Positions 23,646 through 34,200 of a stretch of 53,501 nt of DNA are shown here, in pieces. Made by a program: the position numbers and the translations under genes. The notes below the pieces were generated by a model. That model was not told the origin of the DNA. It ran no database searches and worked only from the letters and a program-made list of their open reading frames with translations. Source of the stretch: Pyrinomonadaceae bacterium (GTDB taxonomy: Bacteria; Acidobacteriota; Blastocatellia; Pyrinomonadales; Pyrinomonadaceae); contig JACVRN010000025.1 in NCBI GenBank assembly GCA_014534425.1, positions 1 through 53,501 on the forward strand, written 5' to 3'. Position 1 is the stretch's first letter. Each line of letters opens with the position of its first letter.

Positions 23646-24713
23646 TCAGGTTCTTCCGGCCAGAGTGTCTTCCGTCTGCCGGTCGTCGGTCGCTTGCCGG
23701 TTGTCAAAGCCGAAGCGCCCTCGCTCGGCGTAGATGCGCTTGGCCTGTGATTCATGATACGTGCGGACGAGCATCTCCGCCAAGAGTCCCATCAGGAGAA
23801 ACTGCACGCCTACGGCGAACATGACGATTGCCAGGATGGGAAGCGGCGTCTGGACGAAATCCGCGCGGTGAAAGATTTTTAGAAAGACGGCGTAGAGGCC
23901 CGCCAGCATTGAGATGATGAAGGCGAAGATGCCGAAGGTGCCGAAGACGTAGATGGGCTTGGTCTGGTACGAGGCCATGAACTTGATGGTCATTAAATCG
24001 AGCACGACCTTGAGCGTGCGCGACAGCCCGTACTTGGACTTTCCCATAGTGCGCGGGTGATGCTCGACTGGAATCTCCGTCACGCGCGCCCCTGCCCACG
24101 AAGCGTATATGGGAATGAAGCGGTGCATCTCTCCGTAGAGCCGCACGTCTTCCAAGGATTCCCTGCGATAAGCCTTCAGAGAGCAGCCGTAATCATGGAG
24201 CGGCACGCCGCCAATCCAGGAGATGATGCGGTTGGCAATCATGGAAGGAATCTTGCGCGTAATCAGAGTGTCCTGGCGATTCTTTCTCCATCCCGAAACC
24301 ACGTCGTAACCTTCGTCCAGCTTGTTCAGAAGACGCACTATGTCGGCAGGGTCGTTCTGTAAATCCGCATCCATTGGAATCAGCACGCGGCCCGTCGCAG
24401 CGTCAATGCCTGCGGCCATGGCTGCCGTCTGCCCGTAGTTTCTGCGAAGCGCCACGACGCGCACGCGCGGGTCTATGCGCGCAAGGCCCTGTAGGATTTC
24501 AAGGCTCCCGTCGGTCGAGCCGTCGTCAACGTAGATAATCTCAGCCGTGCGGCCAAGCTTTCTTAGAGCCTCGTCCAGCTTTGCATGAAGCGGGCGCAGG
24601 TTAGGCTCTTCGTTGTAGACGGGCAGGAAGACGGAGATGTCCGGCGCTTCGTTTGAAGCGGCATCGCGCGTGACATCTCTTACAACTGTCTCTTCTTCGT
24701 CGTATTTTTTCAT
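23646..24713 (-). CDS. GT2 glycosyltransferase with C-terminal membrane helices (DPM-like)
   Basis: 355 residues from ATG 24713; a GTG at 24740 is an alternative. The GT-A domain has FLPVYNEEPNLRPL, YVDDGSTDGSLEIL, ALRRNYGQTAAMAAGID and the metal-binding DAD within PMDADLQNDP. Two C-terminal helices (FGIFAFIISMLAGLYAV and LAIVMFAVGVQFLLMGLLAEM) anchor it. This resembles dolichol/polyprenyl-phosphate mannose synthases (GtrB/ArnC), which charge undecaprenyl phosphate with a sugar for periplasmic transfer by GT39/GT83-type enzymes such as the 26513-27928 product. Confidence 0.92.
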   Translation of the reverse strand: MKKYDEEETVVRDVTRDAASNEAPDISVFLPVYNEEPNLRPLHAKLDEALRKLGRTAEIIYVDDGSTDGSLEILQGLARIDPRVRVVALRRNYGQTAAMAAGIDAATGRVLIPMDADLQNDPADIVRLLNKLDEGYDVVSGWRKNRQDTLITRKIPSMIANRIISWIGGVPLHDYGCSLKAYRRESLEDVRLYGEMHRFIPIYASWAGARVTEIPVEHHPRTMGKSKYGLSRTLKVVLDLMTIKFMASYQTKPIYVFGTFGIFAFIISMLAGLYAVFLKIFHRADFVQTPLPILAIVMFAVGVQFLLMGLLAEMLVRTYHESQAKRIYAERGRFGFDNRQATDDRQTEDTLAGRT

Positions 24714-24718
24714 CTCTT

Positions 24719-25498
24719 CTAAATCTTGCGAGCGACGCACAAAGCCGAGACGCCGAAGGGCAAGTTCATGTGGCGCAAGATGGAGCTTTCCGCGCCGAAG
24801 ATTTTCCCAAGCACGCCGTTCAAGGCCGAGATGCCGATTTTATTCTCCGTCTCGGTGCGAATGCCTGTCAGGCGCATGAGCTTGCGAACCATCAGAATGG
24901 GGAGAAAGAAAGTTATGTTCGCGTAAGTCGCGCGCTCGATTTCAAAGCCCGCCTCGCGCACGACCTTTAAAAGCTCTGGCAAGGTGTAGCGCCTGCGGTG
25001 ATGGCTGACTTCGTCCTGCAAGCCCCAGAGAAACATGAAGGCTGGAACGAAGAGCAGTATGCGCCCGCCGGGCCTGAGCACGCGGCGAAACTCTTTCAAG
25101 CCAGCGAGGTCGTCGTCCAGATGCTCCACCACATCAAGCGCCGTCACAAGGTCAAAGGTTTCATCTTCAAAGGGAAGCTCTTCCGCAGAGCCGTGGCTGA
25201 CTCTTTCCAGCCCGCGCTCGCGGCAGAATGAAAGCGCATCGTGCGAAACGTCTATGCCGTGCGCTTCACCGAATTCGCCAAGCATGACCAAGTTCGCGCC
25301 CGTGCCGCAGCCCACGTCCAGAATCTTCGGGCGACCGCTTTTGATGGTGCTGCAAATCTCTTTGACAAAGCTTGAGAGGATGCGGCGGCGTCCTATGTAC
25401 CACCAGTGCGAGCCTTCCACTTCGTAGAGAATCGCGTAGGTGTGCTGCATCATCTCGCGCGGCAGCTCTTTTTCCGCCGGATTTACTGCGCTAGACAT
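24719..25498 (-). CDS. Class I SAM-dependent methyltransferase
   Basis: 259 residues. The SAM-binding motif I is KILDVGCGTGANLVML, motif II DLVTALDVVEHLDD, and motif [21 protein letters not shown]. The region VSHHRRRYTLPELLKVVREAGFEI is common in small-molecule and glycan methyltransferases. It likely methylates a sugar or lipid-linked intermediate. It ends a few bases before the downstream GT2 start. Confidence 0.88.
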   Translation of the reverse strand: MSSAVNPAEKELPREMMQHTYAILYEVEGSHWWYIGRRRILSSFVKEICSTIKSGRPKILDVGCGTGANLVMLGEFGEAHGIDVSHDALSFCRERGLERVSHGSAEELPFEDETFDLVTALDVVEHLDDDLAGLKEFRRVLRPGGRILLFVPAFMFLWGLQDEVSHHRRRYTLPELLKVVREAGFEIERATYANITFFLPILMVRKLMRLTGIRTETENKIGISALNGVLGKIFGAESSILRHMNLPFGVSALCVARKI

Positions 25499-25517
25499 TT
25501 AAGACGAATTACCCTTC

Positions 25518-26516
25518 TTAATTAACGATTCCAGTGCCGCGCCAGCTATTCTTGTTGTGCCAGCCAATCTGAACATCCGTGGCCCCTATGTCCTTCCACC
25601 ACTTCTCGAACTCTTCGCGCGAGATGTAATTGGCCGTCGGCGCGACCAGATGGTCGAAGACGATTGTGTGCTGCTCGCGCCATCCGAAACGGGAGATGGT
25701 GTTCATGTAGTCATTGTAGAATAAATGGCGCGCGAGTCGTAAGCCGCCGCCCGTGCGATTGAGCGGCCCGTAGATTAATTTTGACGCGGCGTAAACGGCA
25801 GCCGTTGGCAGCTTCGACAGGTGCAAGAGCGCGCGACGGTTCATGCGAGAGGTGAAGCGCTCGCGCAAGGGGCTGACCAGTTTCACAATCCACCTGTTAT
25901 TCTCAGCGCCGTAGACCCAGACGGAAAACTTGCCGCCGGGCTTTACCTTCGAGGCTAAAGATTTGAAGCCCACGCTGGGGTCAAGCTGGTGATGTATGAC
26001 GCCAATCGTGTAGGCGTAGTCGAAGACTCTTTTCAGGGGCAGGCGGCAAAGGTCTGCCTGTACGACGTGCATGTTCTCTGTGCCTTTCGAAGCGGCGAAG
26101 GCGGATTCGACGGCGTCGCTCAAATCAACGCCTACGACATCGCGTGCGCCCCACTCGGCTGCAAGCTGCATGTGACGACCCTTGCCGCAGCCGCCATCCA
26201 GCACAACCTTGTCCTTGAAGAACTCTGCCTTGACGGGATCAATCCAGCCGAGCATCTGCTCGCCGTAACGCTCGTCCTTCTGCGTAAAGTGCTGCCACTC
26301 CCAGCCGAAGCTGGAAGCGGTCGCGGCCTTGTCCTCTTCAATCTCGCTCAAGTTAGCGAAGCGCGGCACTCCGCGCACAATCGGATAGTTACGCGCGCAA
26401 CTCAAGCAATTGAGCGCGCCCTCTAAAATCTCAACGCCATCGCTCTTGCTTGGCGTGAGCTTCAGGTCGCCCGCGCACTCAGGGCAGGCCAGATAATCCA
26501 TCAACCTCTTCTTCAT
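25518..26516 (-). CDS. SAM-dependent methyltransferase with N-terminal zinc ribbon
   Basis: 332 residues. Residues 1-50 are a Trm112-like zinc ribbon: CPEC near 12, then CLSC near 38-41. The methyltransferase core follows with KVVLDGGCGKGRHMQLAAEWG, VGVDLSDAV and FDYAYTIGVIHHQLDP. In glycan clusters such proteins are thought to methylate sugar hydroxyls. The ATG overlaps the stop of the upstream GT39 gene by four bases (26513-26516), showing tight operon structure. Confidence 0.87.
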   Translation of the reverse strand: MKKRLMDYLACPECAGDLKLTPSKSDGVEILEGALNCLSCARNYPIVRGVPRFANLSEIEEDKAATASSFGWEWQHFTQKDERYGEQMLGWIDPVKAEFFKDKVVLDGGCGKGRHMQLAAEWGARDVVGVDLSDAVESAFAASKGTENMHVVQADLCRLPLKRVFDYAYTIGVIHHQLDPSVGFKSLASKVKPGGKFSVWVYGAENNRWIVKLVSPLRERFTSRMNRRALLHLSKLPTAAVYAASKLIYGPLNRTGGGLRLARHLFYNDYMNTISRFGWREQHTIVFDHLVAPTANYISREEFEKWWKDIGATDVQIGWHNKNSWRGTGIVN

Positions 26517-27928
26517 ATAATCCGTTCGCTTACCTTCTCTCTTTTATTCACGCGCCCGAAGATGCGCCCAAGCTCTCCGACCGCAAGCCCCGCGAAGACT
26601 GTCAGCGCGGCGTGCATCGGAAGCACGTATCTAATCTCTGTGTGAGCAGCCGTCCCCGGCACAAGATAGTAAAAAACGGTCGCCAGCAGAAGCCAACTCA
26701 TAACCCAATTTCGCCGCAGCCCCAACCAGACGCCGCAGGCCATCAGCAGAAGCGCCAGGTAACGATAAACGCTCTGAATCATGCCCAGAATGTTGACGGC
26801 CAGGGCTATCGCGCCTCCCTGCAAATTCGCGGGTAGACATTTCCTGCCGGTGCAATTGATGCCTGAGCTTCCGTAATAAGCGCCAGGCTCTCCGGCCATC
26901 TTTAGCATCCACCACATGCGCGTCAGCATGACGCCCGCGTACCAGACCGGATGCGCGGCGATTACTTTAAGAGACTTTCGCGCACGCTCGCGGTCGCGGC
27001 GGATTCCGTCGGGCCAAACGGGCGTGATGGGAAAGTCTGCGGGCAGCCCCATCTCTTTGCGCTCCTGCTCGACCATCAACTGGTCTCCGAACTCGAACCC
27101 TTGCGAGCGTCCGTAAGCGGTCTCGCCAAGCCCTTCCCAAAAGTTAGAGCCTACGTTCAGCCCCGTCAGCACGAAGTCGTGAAAGACCAGCGCATTCCGC
27201 ACGGGGATAGGCGAAACCAGAAGGATTGTCCCAGAGAGCACTGCCAAACCTAAGCGCGCACGCATTCCCTTACCTGCGCGCACGAACAGCATGAGAGCCA
27301 GCGCCCAGAAGAAGGCCATGAACAGAGGATTGACTCGAAACCAGCAGGCCGCGCCCAGCATCAGCCCCGCGCCGAGACTCAAGCGCCAACTCATTCTTTT
27401 AGCGCCCAGAAGCAAGAGCCACATTGCGGCCATCACCAGCCAAGCGGTCGGCGCATCCGACGAAGGCGTCACGCCGTAAAATGCCAGCAAAGGCGAAAGA
27501 GCGGCGAGCGCTCCGGCAGCAACGCCTTCGCGCCAACCGAAAGCAGTGCGGCCAATGCCTACTATCAAAAGCGGCATGATGAGGGCGTCCAGCACCCACT
27601 GAACGCGAAGCACCGCATGGGCAGAACGCTCACCCGTCACACCATAGATGAAAGCAACCCACACGGGAAAAGCAGGGGGATATTGAATCAAGTCCGTGCG
27701 CGTTGAATCTGGAATAAAGAAGAAGGACTCTTTGCCATCCAGTATCCCTTGCGCCCGCTCGTCAAAGATTTTGTACGAGCCATACTGAAACCAGCTTGCA
27801 TCATCAAGGCGCGCTCCCAAAAACTGCGCCGTTAGAGCGCGCACAGTAAGCGACAGCCCGACTATCAATAAAAGACAGAGCGCACGCGTGCGCGCTCGCT
27901 TATGATTGATGCTGAGCTTGCTTTTCAT
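26513..27928 (-). CDS. GT39/ArnT-like membrane glycosyltransferase
   Basis: 471 residues from ATG 27928; a TTG at 27952 is the longer alternative. About 10-12 membrane helices follow a basic N-terminus. The first periplasmic loop carries acidic residues (LGARLDDASWFQYGSYK, with the Asp-Asp near the catalytic position of GT-C enzymes), then IQYPPAFPVWVAFIYG. The fold fits polyprenyl-phosphate-sugar-dependent transferases that add a sugar to a lipid-linked glycan in the periplasm. It begins one base beyond the stop of the preceding GT2. Confidence 0.85.
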   Translation of the reverse strand: MKSKLSINHKRARTRALCLLLIVGLSLTVRALTAQFLGARLDDASWFQYGSYKIFDERAQGILDGKESFFFIPDSTRTDLIQYPPAFPVWVAFIYGVTGERSAHAVLRVQWVLDALIMPLLIVGIGRTAFGWREGVAAGALAALSPLLAFYGVTPSSDAPTAWLVMAAMWLLLLGAKRMSWRLSLGAGLMLGAACWFRVNPLFMAFFWALALMLFVRAGKGMRARLGLAVLSGTILLVSPIPVRNALVFHDFVLTGLNVGSNFWEGLGETAYGRSQGFEFGDQLMVEQERKEMGLPADFPITPVWPDGIRRDRERARKSLKVIAAHPVWYAGVMLTRMWWMLKMAGEPGAYYGSSGINCTGRKCLPANLQGGAIALAVNILGMIQSVYRYLALLLMACGVWLGLRRNWVMSWLLLATVFYYLVPGTAAHTEIRYVLPMHAALTVFAGLAVGELGRIFGRVNKREKVSERII

Positions 27929-27929
27929 C

Positions 27930-28883
27930 TTAAACAGACAGGTCTTTCTCAAACCCCAAACGTTCCTGCACTACGTAGAGCGGGCGGCGCTTGACCTCGG
28001 TATAAATTCTTCCCAGGTACTCGCCTATGATGCCGAGCGTGAGCAGTTGAACGCCGCCCATGAAAAGCACGGCTATGAAGAGCGAGGCCCAGCCGCGCCC
28101 TATGTTTATGTCGTAGAGCCTGTAGACGCGCTCAAGCACCGCGAGGATTATTCCGAGCACGGCCAGCCCGATTGCTGCGAACCCCGTCCAGATGGCAAGC
28201 TTCAACGGAATAATTGAAAAGCTCAGAATGCCGTCCGTGGCAAAGCGCACCATCTTCATCAGAGGGTACTTGCTGGTGCCGCCGAAGCGTGGCTCGCGCC
28301 TGTAATGAACGGGCGTTTGGCGGAAACCTATCCAGCTAATCATCCCGCGCAGGAAGCGGTCGCGCTCAGGCATAGAGAGCAGCACGTCCACAACCTTTCT
28401 GTCCATCAAGCGAAAGTCGCCCGTGTCCAGAGGTATCTCCGTCTCCGACAGTCGATTGATTAAGCGGTAAAAGGTTTTCGCCGTCCAGAGCTTAAAGCGC
28501 GTCTCTCCGGTGCGCTCGGCTCTGACACCGTAGGCAACGTGAAAGCCTTCGCGCCAACGCTCAAGCATCTCATTAATCACTTCCGGCGGGTCTTGCAGGT
28601 CTGCATCGATTATCACCACGGCATCGCCTTTAGAGGCTTCAAGCCCTGCGGTGACGGCTATCTGGTGGCCGAAGTTGCGCGAGAGACGAATGACGCGCAC
28701 AGCCTCATGCTCCAGGTGCAGTTCACCGAGTATCTGCGGCGTCCGGTCGCGGCTCCCGTCATCCACGTAAATCAACTCGTACCTGAGATCGGTCAAGGCA
28801 CCGAGCGCATCCGTCATGCGTCTGTGCGTTTCCCTTATCACAAGCTCTTCGTTAAAGCAGGGGATGATGACAGAGAGGAGCAT
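27930..28883 (-). CDS. GT2 polyprenyl-phosphate sugar synthase (GtrB/ArnC-like)
   Basis: 317 residues: VIIPCFNEELVIRETHRRM, YVDDGSRDRTPQIL, RLSRNFGHQIAVTAGLE, the DxD in IDADLQDPPEVI, then two C-terminal helices (WTGFAAIGLAVLGIILAVLE and LFIAVLFMGGVQLLTLGIIGEYLGRIY). The end motif GEYLGRIYTEVKRRPLYVV is the standard tail of GtrB-type enzymes. It would load a sugar onto undecaprenyl phosphate for the adjacent GT39-like enzyme. Confidence 0.93.
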   Translation of the reverse strand: MLLSVIIPCFNEELVIRETHRRMTDALGALTDLRYELIYVDDGSRDRTPQILGELHLEHEAVRVIRLSRNFGHQIAVTAGLEASKGDAVVIIDADLQDPPEVINEMLERWREGFHVAYGVRAERTGETRFKLWTAKTFYRLINRLSETEIPLDTGDFRLMDRKVVDVLLSMPERDRFLRGMISWIGFRQTPVHYRREPRFGGTSKYPLMKMVRFATDGILSFSIIPLKLAIWTGFAAIGLAVLGIILAVLERVYRLYDINIGRGWASLFIAVLFMGGVQLLTLGIIGEYLGRIYTEVKRRPLYVVQERLGFEKDLSV

Positions 28884-28892
28884 AGAAAAAAG

Positions 28893-28952
28893 ATTGATTC
28901 ATTTGTTCATTTCTTCATTCAATCAATGAACCGATGAGTCAATAAATCAATC
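28893..28952. repeat. Intergenic ATTGATTCAT-type repeat
   Basis: AT-rich TTCATT/AATGAA words arranged as an imperfect palindrome between GT2 and epimerase genes. The same words (AATCAATGAACCGATGA) form the core of the larger repeats at 37813 and 40829. Confidence 0.65.
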
Positions 28953-28972
28953 TCTTTGCCTTTCTTAATAAT

Positions 28973-29965
28973 TCAGCGCATGGAGGCTTCGGTCATCTTT
29001 CCTCTATCGAGCCGGAACCATTCTATGAAGCGGCGTATGCCCTCTTCAATCTGCGTCTGCGGGTCGTAATTCAGAAGACGCCGCGCCTTTGTGATGTCCG
29101 CGAAGGTCTGCGGCACGTCGCCCGGCTGCATGGGCTGGCGCTCAACCAGAGCGCGCTTGCCCAACTCTTTTTCCAGAAGCTCTATCAACTCCCTCAACTC
29201 AACCGTGCGCGATTCGCCCAGGTTGATGGCTTCGTAATCGCTTGCGGTGTAATCGATGGCCGCGCGCACGCCCTGAATGATGTCGTCTATGTAGGTGTAA
29301 TCGCGGCGCGTCGTGCCGTCCCCGAAAACAGGAATCGGTTTGCCTTCATCAATCAAGCGCGCGAACTTGTGAATCGCCAAATCGGGTCGCTGCCTTGCGC
29401 CGTAGACTGTAAAGAATCGCAGAGCGACCGTCCGTATCCCATAAAGATGCGCGTACGTGTGACAGAGCAACTCGCCCGCAGCCTTCGTGGCGGCATAGGG
29501 CGAGATTGGCTGGCGCGTAGGGTCATCTTCGCTGAAAGGAACCTTCGCGTTGATGCCGTAAACCGATGATGAAGAGCCGAAGACGAACTGCTTTATGTTG
29601 TGCGCGCGTGCAAGCTCCAAGAGGTTGAGCGTGCCCGTGACATTCGTCTCGTTGTAAAGCTGCGGCTCTGCTAGAGAAGGGCGCACGCCCGCACGCGCCG
29701 CCAGGTGAACGATTACATCGAACTTCGTCTCGTCAAACAGCCGCTTCAAAGCTGCGCGGTCGCGTATGTCTGCTTCTACAAGACGATACGCGGGATTCTG
29801 AAAGTGCGCGCGCACGTTCTCTCGCTTCAACGAGGGCGAGTAGAAGTTATTGAAGTCGTCCACGACCACCACGCGCCAAGAGTCTTCGCTGAGAAGACGA
29901 TCAACCAGGTGCGAGCCTATGAAGCCCGCGCCGCCCGTGACAAGAATCTCTCTTCGCTCAGTCAA
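28973..29965 (-). CDS. NAD-dependent nucleotide-sugar epimerase (UDP-glucuronate epimerase-like)
   Basis: 330 residues. It is an extended short-chain dehydrogenase: NAD site [15 protein letters not shown] at residues 11-25, [13 protein letters not shown], active-site SSSSVYG and the YxxxK pair in [10 protein letters not shown]. The motif [19 protein letters not shown] is that of UDP-glucuronate 4-epimerases and related enzymes. It probably provides UDP-galacturonate or a related donor for the glycan; the exact sugar is not certain. Confidence 0.9.
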   Translation of the reverse strand: MTERREILVTGGAGFIGSHLVDRLLSEDSWRVVVVDDFNNFYSPSLKRENVRAHFQNPAYRLVEADIRDRAALKRLFDETKFDVIVHLAARAGVRPSLAEPQLYNETNVTGTLNLLELARAHNIKQFVFGSSSSVYGINAKVPFSEDDPTRQPISPYAATKAAGELLCHTYAHLYGIRTVALRFFTVYGARQRPDLAIHKFARLIDEGKPIPVFGDGTTRRDYTYIDDIIQGVRAAIDYTASDYEAINLGESRTVELRELIELLEKELGKRALVERQPMQPGDVPQTFADITKARRLLNYDPQTQIEEGIRRFIEWFRLDRGKMTEASMR

Positions 29966-29976
29966 TCTTTTCTCCT

Positions 29977-30882
29977 TCAGTCCCCTTCACCCTTGCGCGC
30001 GTAAATCCAGAGGTGCCAGCCCCAGCGCGAAGCCAGCCTTGCTTCCAGCGAGCGCGGCAAAAGTTTTCCCAAGACAGGCATCCAGCGCTTGTGCAGGAAA
30101 TAGGTGCGAAGCTCTACTTCCTTGAAATCACGAAACAACTCTCGCGCTTCGCGTCTTGAATACACGCGCGCGAGCGGATTGCCGGCCCCGTCCGTGTTCT
30201 GATTCAAAAACTCATCCGCCTTCAAATAGCTCTCGGAATCCGAGCGAAGACGACGCGCGTGCTCTCGCAAATTCTCCAGAGGCTCCTTCGTCAACTTGTG
30301 CGCGAGCTTGATGCCCGTTTCGCTTCTAAGCAGTTGCGCGCCCGCGCGTCTGAGCATCCCAATGTTGACACGGTAGTTGTAAGAGTCCCTGTGATAGAGC
30401 ATCACAACCGCGCGCCCGCCGGGCCTCAGCACTCTATGAATCTCGCGGACGGCGCGCACAGTGTCCGGCGTGTGATGCAGAACTCCGTGCGAGTAAACCA
30501 GGTCGAAAGAGGCGTCCGCGAATTGCAGCTTTTCTGCATCTGCGGTCTCGAAATTTCCTTTCAAGCCGAAAAGCTCAAAGCGGCGTCGCGCAAGCTCTAC
30601 GGCTGCTTCCGTCAAATCAACGCCCGTGTAATCCGCGCCCGCCTTGGCGAACTGCGCCCCGTCTGTGCCCAGGCCGCAGCCTATCTCCAGAACCTTGAGG
30701 CCGTTTGCTCCCGCGAAATCCGCCGCTTCGGGGATGTGCCATTCCGTGCGGTAGCGATGCTCTTCGACCCTTTCGTAAAAGAGGCGCGTGCCCGGCTCCG
30801 CGTCCGAAAACTTCACCCCGCAGGGATTCGCCTGCCAGAAAGCGCGCACACGCTCCTTCAAATTGTAAGCGGCATCAGACAT
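29977..30882 (-). CDS. Class I SAM-dependent methyltransferase
   Basis: 301 residues from ATG 30882 ([16 protein letters not shown]); a frame extending to 30978 is cysteine-rich shadow sequence and not preferred. Motif I is [20 protein letters not shown], then [33 protein letters not shown] and [19 protein letters not shown]. The N-terminal WQANPCG segment is typical of a methyltransferase group found in glycan loci. It is the first gene of the minus-strand cluster. Confidence 0.88.
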   Translation of the reverse strand: MSDAAYNLKERVRAFWQANPCGVKFSDAEPGTRLFYERVEEHRYRTEWHIPEAADFAGANGLKVLEIGCGLGTDGAQFAKAGADYTGVDLTEAAVELARRRFELFGLKGNFETADAEKLQFADASFDLVYSHGVLHHTPDTVRAVREIHRVLRPGGRAVVMLYHRDSYNYRVNIGMLRRAGAQLLRSETGIKLAHKLTKEPLENLREHARRLRSDSESYLKADEFLNQNTDGAGNPLARVYSRREARELFRDFKEVELRTYFLHKRWMPVLGKLLPRSLEARLASRWGWHLWIYARKGEGD

Positions 30883-30978
30883 CTTTTGAGGAATCGAGCC
30901 TTTGACGGGCGCACACGGCGCGCGACATCGCCCGCACCGGAAACAGAGAAAGTAACATGGCTCGTGGCGGCTGGACAA

Positions 30979-31268
30979 GCCGGTAATCGGAGAGGCTACG
31001 GGCTTGAATCTTCGCCGCTTAAAGGGCGCGGCCAGCCATTTAGCTGCCTGTTGCCTGCGAGGCGCTTCCGTGTTACTGTTTTAGTGTGGTAGCGGGTTCT
31101 ACGCTCATACACCCACAACGCTTTTTAGATTAAATATCATCCGGTTTACGCCACAGGCCGATCTTTCGCAAGACGGGCGCTTTTTATAGAGCTTCCCACA
31201 TCAGGCTTTTTTGTTACTCCTCGTCCTGTATTCCCGACTTTCGCGTCACATATCTGAGAGGGATTTCA
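30979..31268. other. Divergent intergenic region
   Basis: Separates the polysaccharide operon (minus) from the large secreted-protein gene (plus). Both promoters should lie here, but no confident -35/-10 pair was found. An AGAGGGAT ribosome site precedes the plus-strand start. No gene is supported. Confidence 0.4.
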
Positions 31269-34200
31269 ATGTCGACTACACCTCATCGCTACTTTAGTGC
31301 CTACGGCGCTGCCCAACTTAAACTGAAGAGCCTCCTGGTAAATGGAAAGAAAGCAGGCGGCGGGCGTGCGCGAAGGTTGCGTGTATTGTCCGTCCTTACA
31401 GCGCTTGCCGTAGCACTCTGTCTTGCGCCTCTGTTTTCCACGAGCGCGGCCAGCCTTCTGCTGTCGCCGTTTCTGGACTCAGACCTCATCACGACCAAGA
31501 TGGTAGTAGGCTCGGAGTCTGTGCAGCCGGGCCAGAACGTGACCTACACCATCGAAGTTCGTAACTTTGGGCCTGATGATGCTGCGAACGTTACCCTGAC
31601 CGATATCATACCAGACGGCATGACCTTTGTTTCGCTGACGCAGAACACAGGGTCTACCTTCACCTGCACGACCCCTACGGTGGGCATGAATGATGCGCCA
31701 ATCAGTTGCACTCTGGCCCTGATGCCTAACGGCGAGACGGCGACTTTCACCCTGGTCACGAACATCCCCTTGCAGACGGCTGAGGGCACGTTCTTTACCA
31801 ACACTGCGACGGTTACTACCTCATCAGTTGATACCAATGAGGAGAACAATAGCTCGTCGGCTACAGTCATAATTCCTGTACCTAACGCCGACCTGCGCGT
31901 AAGCAAGTTTGCGACCTCTGAAACAGTCCGAGAAGATATGGACGCGACCTTTACCATAGAGGTTCGTAACACGGGGCCTGACAGCGCCAATAATGTTAAC
32001 TTGAGCGACACGCTGCCCGGAACCATGACCTTCGTCTCGCTGATGCAGACCTCCGGGCCTACCTTTAGCTGCACGACGCCCGCCGCAGGCGCAGGCGGCA
32101 CCATCTCCTGCGACATCATGAGCCTGCCCGCCAACGGCGTTGCGACCTTCACTCTGGTCGGTCACATTCCATCGGGCACTTCGCCCGGCACGGAATTCCA
32201 AAACATCGCAACCGTGAGTTCCAGCACGAAGGACTTCAACCCTGACAATAATCAGTCTCTAGCTGTGGTCACGGTGGTGAATTGCACTACGAATCCGGTT
32301 GTGACTACGAACGCGGATAGCGGCGCAGGCTCTCTGCGTCAGGCCATCGCAGACGTGTGCGCGACAGTTGGTAGCAATACGATAACCTTTTCCTCCAACG
32401 TGCCAAGCCCGATTACGCTGACCTCCGGGGAACTGTTGATTAATAAGAATCTGACGATTGCAGGGCCTGGGGCTAACCTGATGGGCGTGCGTCGCGGCAC
32501 GGGCACGCCGAACTTCCGCATCTTCAACGTAACGTCGGGCATTACCGCGACCATCTCTGGCCTGACGCTTTCCAACGGCAACCTTAGTGTCTTGGGCGAC
32601 ACAGGCGGCGGCATACTCAATGACGGCACGCTGAATCTAATAAGCGTAGCCATCCTGGGCAACTCTTCGGCAAGCGTGGGCGGCGGCATCTACAATAACG
32701 GCACGCTGACGATTATCAACAGCGCCATCACCAATAACTCTGCTGTTCTCAACGGCGGCGGCATCTACAACAATAGCGGCACGCTGAACATCACGAACAG
32801 CACCGTCAGCACCAACTCGGCGCAAGGCTTTGGCGGCGGCATCTATTTCAATAACGGCGGTGGGACATTCACCAACGTAACCATTGCCAATAACCGCTCA
32901 GACTCCAACAACGCGGGCGGCGAAACGGGCGGCGGCATCTTCATCAATAGCGGCACCCCGCTTCTCAGAAACACCATAGTTGCCCTGAACTTCCGTGGCT
33001 CGGGCACAACGCCCGACGACATCAGTGGCGGCAATGTAAATAACACGAGCGCCTTTAACCTGATTGGCACGGGCGGCTCCGGCGGCTTGACCAACGCAAA
33101 CAACAATCAGGTTGGCGTAGCCAATCCTGGATTGGGGCCGCTTGCCGATAACGGCGGGCCTACGCAAACGCACGCGCTGTTGCTCGGCTCTCCCGCGATG
33201 GACGCGGGCAACAACGCTTTCCTTCCGGCAGACACCTTTAACCTGGACAACGACGGCGACTTCTCTGAGACGTTGCCGGTAGACCAGCGCGGCCCTGGCT
33301 TTGTGCGCGTGGCTGACTCCGCAGACCCCGATACGACGCAGACCGTTGACGTAGGAGCTTACGAAGCGCAGGTCTCTATTCAAGACATAGCCAACATAGC
33401 GACCAACGAAGACACGCCGCTCGCCTTCTCTTTCAACGTGGGCGACGCATCGCTAATCAACATAGTCACGGCCACCAGCAGCAACACTACGCTTGTGCCC
33501 AACAATCCTGCGAACCTGAGCATCATTGGCACAGGCTCTACGCGCACGATTCAGATAAATCCTGCGCCGAATCAGTCAGGCACTACGACCATCACTGTCA
33601 CCGCCATAGGCAGCAACTCTCAGATGATGTCGGACACCTTCGTGTTGACGGTCAACGCGGTCAACGACGCGCCCGTAGCAACGAATGACAGCTACTCTAC
33701 AAATGAGAACACGCCGCTCAACGTGGCTGCGCCGGGCGTGCTACAGAACGACACGGATGTAGAGGGCGCGAGTCTGATGGCTATGGTCGTCAGCAATCCC
33801 TCGAACGGCACGCTCACTCTGAATGCCGACGGCTCGTTCCTCTACACTCCCACGGCGGGCTTCTCCGGCACGGACAGCTTTACTTACAAGGCCAGGGACG
33901 GCGCGCTGGATTCCAACGTTGCGACCGTACAGATTACCGTCAACGAGGGAGGCGCGTTGCAGTTCACCTCTTCGACCTACACGGTCGCGGAGAATGCAGG
34001 CAGCGCTCCTATCACCATCGTTCGCATGGGAGGAAGCGCTGGCACCGCTACGGTTCTCTTCTCTACCAGCAACGGCACGGCCACAGCAGGCGACTATACG
34101 TCTGCCTCTCAGACCGTGACCTTCAATGACGGCGAGACCAGCAAGACGATTAACGTTCCAATCGCAAACGACACAACCGATGAACCCGACCAGACGATTA

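Noticed and set aside
23646..23755. Long N-terminal extension of asnB overlapping the GT2 gene
   Set aside because: It would bury the catalytic cysteine, which must be residue 2; the overlap is a shadow of the GT2 C-terminus.
22889..23824. 311-codon plus-strand frame
   Set aside because: Antisense to asnB; no domain, low plausibility of composition.
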